From JAFNGF01 sp964567045 (lineage in GTDB: Bacteria > Planctomycetota > Phycisphaerae > Sedimentisphaerales > Anaerobacaceae), in NCBI GenBank assembly GCA_964567045.1, contig CAZMLE010000001.1, positions 1-64,000 on the forward strand: 64,000 bases of DNA, given 5' to 3'. Every line of letters begins with the position of its first letter. Positions within the stretch are counted from its first letter, which is position 1. Of the stretch, positions 34,505 through 41,781 are shown in pieces. The notes under the pieces were generated by a model, which made no database searches, had not been told where the DNA came from, and saw only the letters and a list, made by a program, of their open reading frames with translations. Made by a program: the position numbers and the translations under genes.

Positions 34505-35941
34505 ATGACCGACGCGTTTGATGAACTCAGGGCTCGCCCCCGCTCCTGTCTTCCGACAGAAGACGCGGGGGCAAGTTTTGACCAGGCACGGGCTTTGTTG
34601 CGGCAGTTCAAAGGCGATTCATATCTCTTTGGAGCAGGCGTTCTTTCCCGGGTGGGCAAGGTGGTCGCCGCTATCGGGAAAAAGGCTGCCCCGCGGCCAG
34701 GGCAGCGAGCTGCCTTAGTGCGTGAAACTTTCGCCGGCAGCGATGAGTTTGTGCAGGTTATCCGCGACTCACTGTCTGAATCGAGGGTGAGCCTTCGGCA
34801 CCAATTCAAGGGTGCAAGACCCAACTGCCCCAGAGAAGACCTGTTCCGCATCGCCGGGGAACTGGCGACCGCCGAGCCGGATGTCGTAATTAGTTTCGGC
34901 GGCGGTAGCACAATAGACGCCACCAAAGCGGCTGTCGTTCTTAGTACGTTGGGCCCCCGCCTTCGCGGGGGTAAACTCGTCCCTGCGGAGGCAGGGATTG
35001 ACAGTTATTTTGGGACCGGCCTGGTAACCAAAGCTCTGGCCGAGAGCGGCAAGTCCCCCTCGACTGTGCTCGGGGCGGGCCTGACGCCACACGTTGCCAT
35101 ACAGACAGCCGCGAGTTCTGGTGCTCACCTAACCAAGTACTCAAACATTACAGATGTGTCAACCGGCCAGAAGAAACTGATCGTGGATGAGGCAATTGTG
35201 CCCGCTTATCCGGTTTTTGACTACGAAGTGACTTACAGCGCGCCGCCGAACCTTACTGCCGACGGCGCGATGGACGGCATCGCCCACTGCCTGGAGGTTT
35301 TGTACGGGGCGGTAGGCAAAGCTTTCTACGGTAAAGCGGCGGAAATAGCCGGCTCCGGCATAGCTCTGGCAGTCAAATACCTGCCTCGCGTAATGGCCAA
35401 CCCACGGGATAAGGAGGCTCGCGAAGCCCTTTGCCTGGCGACAGATCTGGGCGGATATGCCATAATGATTGGCGGGACGAACGGCGGGCATCTGACCAGC
35501 TTTTCTCTGGTGGATATACTTACCCATGGTCGGGCTTGTGCTATTATGAATCCCTATTACACGGTCTTTTTTGCCCCGGCTATAGAGGAGCCGCTGCGCC
35601 TCGTCGGCAGCATCTACCGCCAGGCAGGCCTGACAAAAGTAGATATGGAAAAGCTCCAGGGCAGAGAACTGGGCATTGCTGTTGCGGAAGCCATGTTCGA
35701 GCTGGCCCGAAGAATCGGTTTTCCTATCAGGCTCAATGAAGTTCCGGGATTTAGCCAGGCGCACATTGACCGGGCACTGATCGCAGCCAAGAATCCGCAA
35801 CTTAAGATGAAGCTGCAGAATATGCCCGTGCCGCTTACCGCTGATATGGTCGATGAATATATGAGGCCGGTCTTGGAGGCAGCACAAGATGGAGACCTTT
35901 CGGCGATCAAGAACGTAAGGATTAACCGCAGAGCACGCTGA
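34505..35941 (+). CDS. Iron-containing alcohol dehydrogenase with three palindromic inserts
   Basis: Group III Fe-ADH. NAD-binding SFGGGSTIDATKAA (about 130-143) and the metal-binding region DGIAHCLEVLYG, with later GGHLTSFSLVDILTHGRACAIMNPYY. It is 478 residues against about 390-430. Three GC palindromes are translated in frame: residues about 11-23 (34536-34572), 61-68 (34685-34706) and 151-164 (34954-34996, between TLG and DSYFGTG). The stop codon lies in a 9-nt-period repeat, so the last residues are also element-derived. The NADH-linked substrate is probably a sugar-derived aldehyde. Confidence 0.9.
   Translation: MTDAFDELRARPRSCLPTEDAGASFDQARALLRQFKGDSYLFGAGVLSRVGKVVAAIGKKAAPRPGQRAALVRETFAGSDEFVQVIRDSLSESRVSLRHQFKGARPNCPREDLFRIAGELATAEPDVVISFGGGSTIDATKAAVVLSTLGPRLRGGKLVPAEAGIDSYFGTGLVTKALAESGKSPSTVLGAGLTPHVAIQTAASSGAHLTKYSNITDVSTGQKKLIVDEAIVPAYPVFDYEVTYSAPPNLTADGAMDGIAHCLEVLYGAVGKAFYGKAAEIAGSGIALAVKYLPRVMANPRDKEAREALCLATDLGGYAIMIGGTNGGHLTSFSLVDILTHGRACAIMNPYYTVFFAPAIEEPLRLVGSIYRQAGLTKVDMEKLQGRELGIAVAEAMFELARRIGFPIRLNEVPGFSQAHIDRALIAAKNPQLKMKLQNMPVPLTADMVDEYMRPVLEAAQDGDLSAIKNVRINRRAR
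34536..34572. repeat. Palindrome 1 inside the Fe-ADH gene
   Basis: An 8-bp outer stem gcccccgc/gcgggggc enclosing a second small hairpin tgtc-ttcc-gaca. It is read as ARPRSCLPTEDAGA near the N-terminus. Confidence 0.75.
34685..34706. repeat. Palindrome 2 inside the Fe-ADH gene
   Basis: A 7-bp stem gctgccc/gggcagc with 8-nt loop, read as AAPRPGQRAA between IGKK and LVRETF. Confidence 0.65.
34951..34996. repeat. Double hairpin element 3 inside the Fe-ADH gene
   Basis: Hairpins cccccgc/gcggggg (34954-34971) and ccctgc/gcaggg (34981-34996) separated by taaactcgt. It is translated as PRLRGGKLVPAEAGI in frame. Confidence 0.85.
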
Positions 35942-36004
35942 GAGCGCTGAGATTTAGAACAAAAAGGTTTTCTCTGCGACCTCTGCGGTCTCGGCGGTAA
36001 GAAA
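35924..36004. repeat. Two-armed array with strict 9-nt period, supplying the Fe-ADH stop codon
   Basis: Nine consecutive nonamers: aaccgcaga, gcacgctga, gagcgctga, two spacer nonamers, tttctctgc, gacctctgc, ggtctcggc, ggtaagaaa. The TGA at 35939-35941 in the second nonamer ends the Fe-ADH gene. It lies directly before the LarA-like start. Confidence 0.85.
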
Positions 36005-36008
36005 ACTC

Positions 36009-37307
36009 ATGGGGCGCGGATCGGTGAAAGTAAAGCTGGCATACGGCAAAAAGGGTTTATACGTTGACCTGCCGGATGGTCTGAATGTAGAGATTGTCGC
36101 GCCAAAGTATGTGCAGGGGATTGGCGACCAGGACAAGGCAGTACGCAACGCTTTGCGCCGCCCTATAGGGGCAAGACCTCTGAAAGAATTGGTGTCGCCG
36201 TCCGACGCCGTTGCCATCGTTGTCAACGACATCACCCGGCCAACGCCCTACAACGTTATTTTGCCGGTTTTGCTGAATGAGCTTGGGCATGTGCCTGACG
36301 ATCAGGTAATACTGTTCATCGCGACCGGAACGCACAGACGTAATACAGAAGCCGAGTTGCGAGACATGCTGGGCACTGAAACTCTCGAGAGATTCCAGAT
36401 TATCCAGAATGATGCACGGGATAGGGACTCGCATACCTTTGTGGGCACAACGAGCAGCGGAAACGATATTTGGATGCACAGCCAGTACGTAAAATGCGAT
36501 GTGCGAATTCTTACCGGCTTTATCGAGCCTCACTTTTTTGCCGGATTTTCCGGCGGCGGCAAGGCCTGTATGCCGGGGCTGGCGCTGCTGGATACGGTGC
36601 TGAAAAACCACAGTCCGCAGAATATAGACCATCCAATGGCAACCTGGGGCGTAACACTCGGCAACCCGGTGTGGGAAGAAATCCGTGAAGCAGCCTTGAT
36701 GGTACAGCCGAGCTTTCTGCTTAACGTGACGCTTAATCGCGATAAACAGATCACCGCCGTATTCGCGGGTGACCTTGAAGAAGCGCACGCCCAGGGTAGC
36801 CGGTTTGTAAAAGCTAATGCGATGGTTCCGGCCAAGTATCCCTACGACATCGTAATCACCAGTAATTCCGGATACCCTCTGGACCTGAATCTGTACCAGT
36901 CGGTCAAGGGAATGAGTGCCGCCGCCCAGGTGGTCAAGGACGCAGGCGCCATAATGGTGGCAGCCGACTGCTGGGACGGCATACCCGAGCATGGTGAGTA
37001 CGGCAGGTTATTGCGCGAGGCCGAGAGTCCGGCATCCTTGTTGCGGATTATTCGCACGCAAAACTTTATGAGGCAGGATGTCTGGCAGGCACAAATCCAC
37101 GCCCGAATCTGTCAGAAGGCAGATGTGTATTTCTACAGCGAAAACTTGAGCGATGAGCAGATTGAGGGCGCCTGGCTCAAGCCATGTCACAGTATAGAGG
37201 CTACCGTTGAACAGTTGCTAGTCAAGTATGGTCGGGATGCGTCTATATGTGTTCTGCCTGAAGGACCTCAAACAATTCCGTACATCGGCAAGAGAAGCGT
37301 GACATGA
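36009..37307 (+). CDS. LarA-like nickel-pincer lactate racemase family protein
   Basis: A 432-residue LarA-domain protein. The segments match the cofactor and metal ligands of lactate racemase: DITRPTPY, ATGTHR with His, EPHFFAGFSGGGKACMPG with His and the pincer-binding Lys, and NIDHPMA with a further His. The larB, larC and larE maturation genes are not in the window. Other LarA homologues racemise or epimerise various 2-hydroxy acids, so a sugar-acid epimerisation step in this cluster is plausible. ATG 36009 follows the nonamer repeat; its stop overlaps the next start (ATGA). Confidence 0.85.
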   Translation: MGRGSVKVKLAYGKKGLYVDLPDGLNVEIVAPKYVQGIGDQDKAVRNALRRPIGARPLKELVSPSDAVAIVVNDITRPTPYNVILPVLLNELGHVPDDQVILFIATGTHRRNTEAELRDMLGTETLERFQIIQNDARDRDSHTFVGTTSSGNDIWMHSQYVKCDVRILTGFIEPHFFAGFSGGGKACMPGLALLDTVLKNHSPQNIDHPMATWGVTLGNPVWEEIREAALMVQPSFLLNVTLNRDKQITAVFAGDLEEAHAQGSRFVKANAMVPAKYPYDIVITSNSGYPLDLNLYQSVKGMSAAAQVVKDAGAIMVAADCWDGIPEHGEYGRLLREAESPASLLRIIRTQNFMRQDVWQAQIHARICQKADVYFYSENLSDEQIEGAWLKPCHSIEATVEQLLVKYGRDASICVLPEGPQTIPYIGKRSVT

Positions 37308-38485
37308 AAATCGTCGTGGCGATGGACTCGTTCAAAGGCTCACTAACGGCTGAGCGGGCGTGCAAAGTTGTCGCGGAGTCTATTGCCTCGGTCGTACCTG
37401 CGGCTGAGATTATTATCAAACCTATGGCCGACGGCGGCGAAGGCACTGCCCAAGCTATGTTGGCTGCCGGCAACGGGCAGTGGATTGCCAAGATGGTCAC
37501 CGGACCATTGCCGGGCATGCGCCTATGGGCAGGGTTTGCCTGGTTTGCAGGCGAAAATATGGCGGTTGTAGAGATGGCTACAGCCAGCGGTCTGCAGTTG
37601 GTTTCGCTGCAAAGGCGAAATCCTCTGAAAACGACAACCTACGGCACCGGGCAATTAATGGCTGCTGCTACGGATTATGGGGCACAGCGGATTCTTCTTG
37701 CGGTTGGCGGCAGCGCGACCGTTGACGGTGGCACCGGCGCGGCAACGGCGATGGGATGGAAGTTCCTGGACAAGGATAGAAAAGAAGTCGGTCTTGGAGG
37801 AGGCCAACTTCTAGAGATAGATAAAATCATCCCACCACCTTCCTTATCGTCCATCGTCCATCGTCCATCCTCCATCGCCTCACGGGGGACGAGGGACGAG
37901 ACACGAGGGACGCCCTGCGTTGAAGTGTTGTGCGACGTAGATAATCCACTGTGCGGGGAGCAGGGGGCGGCAAGGGTTTATGGACCCCAAAAAGGGGCGA
38001 CTGAAGAGATGGTCGAAATGCTGGAAGCAGGGCTGGAGCACCTGGCTGAGCTTGTTCAAGAACAACTGGGCTACGACATCGCAGATTTGCCGGGTGCAGG
38101 AGCAGCCGGCGGACTTGCAGCAGGCGCCGCAGCCTTTATGGGCGCTAAACTCGTCCGTGGCATTGAAACCGTTATATCGTGGAGCCGACTGGACCAGGCC
38201 ATTGCCGCAGCAGACTGGGTAATTACCGGTGAAGGCTGCTTTGACGAGCAGTCGTTACGAGGAAAGGTTGTCGCCGGCGTTGCGCGAGCGGCAAAAAATG
38301 CAGGCACTAAAGTCGCAGTGCTGGCGGGGCAGGTTCTTCTGGCACGCCAGGAGTATCGCAGCTTGGGCGTGGTAGATGCGTTTGCCTGTATGAATGGCCG
38401 GATGCCTCTGGAGTATGCAATCCAGAACAGTGAAAAGCTCCTGGCAAAGGCAGTCCGCGACTTCGCGCTCAAATATCTTTTTTAG
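37304..38485 (+). CDS. Glycerate kinase (GK-1 family) with an in-frame heptad-repeat insert
   Basis: Phosphorylates glycerate, in this family usually giving 2-phosphoglycerate that enters glycolysis next to GpmI's product. It has VVAMDSFKGSLTA at the N-terminus, PMADGGEGT, GGSATVDGGTGAATAMG, LPGAGAAGGLA and VITGEGCFDEQSLRGKV. Between LLEIDKI and VEVLCDVDNPL about 25 foreign residues (including IVHRPSSIA) are encoded by the heptad array 37843-37912. It overlaps the LarA-like gene by 4 nt and is the last gene of the cluster, which suggests the pathway yields glycerate. Confidence 0.92.
   Translation: MKIVVAMDSFKGSLTAERACKVVAESIASVVPAAEIIIKPMADGGEGTAQAMLAAGNGQWIAKMVTGPLPGMRLWAGFAWFAGENMAVVEMATASGLQLVSLQRRNPLKTTTYGTGQLMAAATDYGAQRILLAVGGSATVDGGTGAATAMGWKFLDKDRKEVGLGGGQLLEIDKIIPPPSLSSIVHRPSSIASRGTRDETRGTPCVEVLCDVDNPLCGEQGAARVYGPQKGATEEMVEMLEAGLEHLAELVQEQLGYDIADLPGAGAAGGLAAGAAAFMGAKLVRGIETVISWSRLDQAIAAADWVITGEGCFDEQSLRGKVVAGVARAAKNAGTKVAVLAGQVLLARQEYRSLGVVDAFACMNGRMPLEYAIQNSEKLLAKAVRDFALKYLF
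37843..37912. repeat. Two-armed heptad array inside the glycerate kinase gene
   Basis: Ten heptamers in one register: cttatcg, tccatcg, tccatcg, tccatcc, tccatcg, cctcacg, ggggacg, agggacg, agacacg, agggacg. The length is 70 bp, the same as the Nramp element. The arms are roughly reverse complementary (TCGTCCA against GGGACGA). Confidence 0.9.
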
Positions 38486-38486
38486 C

Positions 38487-39272
38487 CTAAAGATTTTCGC
38501 GTACGTACCTGACGGCGTTGTTGAAGATGGTCATTCCGTCAGCGTCAGGCCTATCCTTCAAGCGGGACCAGTGCGGATGCTGGGTTGGCCTTACAAACCT
38601 TTCCGGATGGGGCATAAGTCCGAGAACCCTGCCTGTGGCATCTGTCAGGCCGGCTATTGAATCCACCGAGCCGTTCGGATTGACCGGATATGGACTTTCT
38701 TTGCCGTCTTTATCCACATACTTAAACGCGATCTGTCCGTCGGCCCTCAACTTCTCCAGGACGGTCGCATCTCTGGCGACGACTTTTCCCTCAGCGTGCG
38801 CGACCGGTAGATAGATTTGTCTATCTGGGCGGATGAAAATGCACCTGTCGGTCTGGGGAGCTAAATAAACCCACCTATCTTCAAACTTGCCGCTGTCGTT
38901 GTAGGTTATAGTAACCTCTTCCTGCCGGTTACTTGAACTGTTACCCGGCAGAATTCCGGCCTTAACCAGCACCTGAAAGCCGTTGCAGATTCCCAGCACC
39001 AATTTGCCGTCGTCAATAAATCTCTGCACCGGCTCATACAAATGGTGCACGATCTGGTTGGCCAGGATTACGCCTGCGGCCACGTCGTCTCCGTAGCTGA
39101 ATCCGCCGGGGATAACGATTATCTGGAATCTCTCCAGGGCGGTTTTATCCTCAATTATCCTGTTTATATGCGCACGTTCTGCTTGTGCTCCTGCCAACTG
39201 GAGGGCGTACTCGGTTTCCACATCGCAGTTTATCCCTGCTGCCCGCAGGACTATAGCTTTAACTTGCCTCAT
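38487..39272 (-). CDS. purQ: Phosphoribosylformylglycinamidine synthase, glutaminase subunit PurQ
   Basis: Class I glutamine amidotransferase providing ammonia to PurL in purine synthesis. Nucleophile Cys in LGICNGFQVL, IPGGFSYGDDV near the N-terminus, and the His and Glu of LMPHPER. At 261 residues it is full length. It starts only 3 nt after the stop of the restriction endonuclease gene, with its AAGGGA ribosome binding site inside that gene's last codons, so its translation is probably coupled to the endonuclease. It converges with glycerate kinase, 1 nt apart. Confidence 0.96.
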   Translation of the reverse strand: MRQVKAIVLRAAGINCDVETEYALQLAGAQAERAHINRIIEDKTALERFQIIVIPGGFSYGDDVAAGVILANQIVHHLYEPVQRFIDDGKLVLGICNGFQVLVKAGILPGNSSSNRQEEVTITYNDSGKFEDRWVYLAPQTDRCIFIRPDRQIYLPVAHAEGKVVARDATVLEKLRADGQIAFKYVDKDGKESPYPVNPNGSVDSIAGLTDATGRVLGLMPHPERFVRPTQHPHWSRLKDRPDADGMTIFNNAVRYVRENL

Positions 39273-39275
39273 TTC

Positions 39276-40421
39276 TTATCCCTTAGAGGTACCACTTTCG
39301 GCAACGTGCCTCTGAATACCGACAAGCCTCTCCATGGGCACCTTGGCCATCTCTCGCTGTAGATAACTCTGCAACTGTTCGTCAGACAGTGTGAGTATTT
39401 TGTGGGAATACCCGATGGCTCTACTAAGCTCCCTTGCCACGTCTCTGGGCCAATAACTCATGCTCATTTGTATAATGGCACCACCCACTTTTCGGGCGAG
39501 GCTTTCGATTCTGCTGTTCTTGCCGATCCTATCAACAATGATAATAGTGGCGAGATACCACTTCCGGCTGTTGAGTTCGATTTCACGCTCAAATCGGGTG
39601 ACCTTGTCCAAAGATATTTCAGGGTTCCCACGCCCGATGAAACCTATGTCAAATCTCACTCCTTTGCCGGCGCTGTACAGGAGGGTAGCGTCGCTTTCTC
39701 TTCGTTCGGCCTGTTCGGACAACCAAAAAACCTTATTAAGCTGCGTAAGGTTGTCGCGGTCAACAAGCTTAAAACCCAATATGCTCAAAAGAGAACCCAG
39801 TATCAGTTTCTCGAATAGCTTGCCGTAGGCCGACTTTTCCGAACCTCTAATGGTCAAGGTCTCGGAACCGACGGTATTCAGGAGATACAAGATAAAAAGG
39901 GTGCTTATCTCAGCCTTAACATTCGGTTCTATTGACAACGTACCGGTCAGCCTTCCATGCGTTTTGTGAAAGTCTTCCACGATCTCCCGACAGGTCTTTT
40001 TGTATTGCTCGGTGTACCGATATATAGCATTACGCTCGTCTCTCAGAACATTTTGGAATGCTTTGTCGGTAAGACCCAAGACCCACTGTGCTAGCCATCT
40101 TTCCCCCCTGTCCACTTTGGTTCCGCCCAGACGTTGGCAAGCAAGATCCAAGAGTTCTTCGATAGTGTCCGGTTTTTTCTGCGCGCCAGCCAAGAACATC
40201 CGTAAGAGTGCCAAGTTCAGTGTGGCTATTCGCTTTCTGGTCAGTGCTTCTGTGGAATCTCTGAGATTCTTCCCCACCAAAACGTCAAGAACGACTCTCT
40301 GTACTATCTCTATGCCGACCTTTTCGACCAATTTGGGTCCAGTAGCTGCAAGCAGCTCAAGAGTATCTTGTGAAACAAGGTCGGTGAGTTTTTTCGATCT
40401 CATCGAACAGTCACCTCTCAT
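39276..40421 (-). CDS. Type II restriction endonuclease, CfrBI-like
   Basis: A 381-residue protein resembling the CfrBI endonuclease family (CCWWGG cutters), paired with the adjacent methyltransferase. The possible PD-(D/E)xK core is in the segment SDATLLYSAGKGVRFDIGFIGRG...EISLDK. The rest is helical and lacks ATPase or translocase motifs. The start is ATG 40421 (MRGDCSMRSKKL) or ATG 40403, which has GAGAGGTGA 8 nt upstream. The recognition sequence is inferred from family only. It lies between the methyltransferase and purQ. Confidence 0.72.
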   Translation of the reverse strand: MRGDCSMRSKKLTDLVSQDTLELLAATGPKLVEKVGIEIVQRVVLDVLVGKNLRDSTEALTRKRIATLNLALLRMFLAGAQKKPDTIEELLDLACQRLGGTKVDRGERWLAQWVLGLTDKAFQNVLRDERNAIYRYTEQYKKTCREIVEDFHKTHGRLTGTLSIEPNVKAEISTLFILYLLNTVGSETLTIRGSEKSAYGKLFEKLILGSLLSILGFKLVDRDNLTQLNKVFWLSEQAERRESDATLLYSAGKGVRFDIGFIGRGNPEISLDKVTRFEREIELNSRKWYLATIIIVDRIGKNSRIESLARKVGGAIIQMSMSYWPRDVARELSRAIGYSHKILTLSDEQLQSYLQREMAKVPMERLVGIQRHVAESGTSKG

Positions 40422-40428
40422 GATTATG

Positions 40429-41628
40429 TTAGATGAGAATGTCCGACACATCTATACTATCGGTATTCTTGGTAAGAATACTCTTGGCTGCCTTGCCTAA
40501 GCATTTCTTGATGTCATCTTTCATATGTTTTACGTATTTGGCATTCTCTTCGATCATCACAAATCGTCTTTTTAGTTTTATCGCAGCAATCGCAGTAGTG
40601 CCGATACCGGCAAATGGATCTAAGACCACATCGTTCTTAAAAGAGTAATAGGAAACGACTTTCTCAGCCAGTTCCAGAGGGAAAATTGCGGGATGCCTCT
40701 TATCATAGGAAGGTTTGATTTTCCATACGTTGGTTCTTTCATAATCTCCGCTTATTTTGGACTCCTTAATACAATCCTGGTGTGGATGTGCCCTGATATT
40801 CCAGTCAATTAATTTGTCGGTTCTTTTGCGATATACGAGAACATATTCGGTAACTGGAACAGGTTTGTACTGAAGTGGATTTCTGTCGGCGGCAAATCTT
40901 CTTCCGCGGCCTGTGGCCCAACCAGCGCCCTCGGGTTTTTGCCAGATTATGTCATCAATGAAATCGAATCCTTCGCTTACAAACAGTTGATGTACGTCAA
41001 AGGGAACAGCGATTCGTTTGGATGCCTCGTTTCTGTTTGTTCTTCTTATCAGAACCGGAGAGACATTTATCACAAAGAATCTACCCTCGGAGAGTACATG
41101 ACACGAGTTCTGAATTATTTTCCGCAGCTTTAGAAGGTATTCCTCATAGCTGAGATAGTCCGTGTATTCGGGCCTCGCGTTATAGTACGGCGGAGACGTG
41201 AAAACTAGATCTACAGAACCGGCTGGCAACTCCAAAAGCATTGCCTCACTATCCCCTAATATGATGGTATTTCTGAGGGTTGAGGGCAGGTAGGTCCCTC
41301 CAGGCTTGCTTGCCCGTATCGTATGTCGGATAGGCTCTCTTCCCAATATGCGAGCTTCGATTACTTCTGGACGAGTGCTCTTGCTCTCGAGAACAAGAGA
41401 GGTCTTGGCATCTATGACAAGCTCACCGACTTTGGTATCCCTAAGCCGCGATAGGAGGGGTACTCGCCATATATGATAACGGTCGTCGATTTCGGGTAAT
41501 CCGAGCTGAACTACGTTGTCCAATTGCTTTTCATTTAGCCACGAATGTGTGATTTCTTTTGCCTGCCTAACGTCGAGGACGGCATATTGCCTCATCTCAG
41601 TCACGGTGGCTGTGCTGTTACCTCTCAT
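40429..41628 (-). CDS. DNA methyltransferase, TSPPY type (probable N4-cytosine)
   Basis: Beta-class amino-methyltransferase: catalytic motif IV TSPPYYN near residue 140, target region in the middle, and SAM-binding FxGxG as LDPFAGIGTTAIAA near residue 350. TSPPY together with a CfrBI-like partner suggests N4-methylcytosine. About 100 N-terminal residues precede the catalytic domain. ATG 41628 is used; the DNA ATGAGAGGTAAC at its start recurs as ATGAGAGGTGAC at the endonuclease start. It protects host DNA from the partner enzyme. Confidence 0.88.
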   Translation of the reverse strand: MRGNSTATVTEMRQYAVLDVRQAKEITHSWLNEKQLDNVVQLGLPEIDDRYHIWRVPLLSRLRDTKVGELVIDAKTSLVLESKSTRPEVIEARILGREPIRHTIRASKPGGTYLPSTLRNTIILGDSEAMLLELPAGSVDLVFTSPPYYNARPEYTDYLSYEEYLLKLRKIIQNSCHVLSEGRFFVINVSPVLIRRTNRNEASKRIAVPFDVHQLFVSEGFDFIDDIIWQKPEGAGWATGRGRRFAADRNPLQYKPVPVTEYVLVYRKRTDKLIDWNIRAHPHQDCIKESKISGDYERTNVWKIKPSYDKRHPAIFPLELAEKVVSYYSFKNDVVLDPFAGIGTTAIAAIKLKRRFVMIEENAKYVKHMKDDIKKCLGKAAKSILTKNTDSIDVSDILI

Positions 41629-41781
41629 AATAACTCACATTCCTAACCCAAGAAATGTTATGGTCCCCATTCACTGAAAAGCCTATACTCTGGCTAAGAA
41701 GACTAACTCACCCTCGTAGGATATTATACTACCAGACCAAGGCACGAGCAAGGCAAGGAAATACAAAGTAAGTAGAAGTAA
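41629..41781. other. purL-methyltransferase intergenic region
   Basis: 153 nt without a gene. No clear terminator or promoter was recognised. This is one junction of the restriction-modification insertion and would be expected to carry the methyltransferase promoter. Confidence 0.3.
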
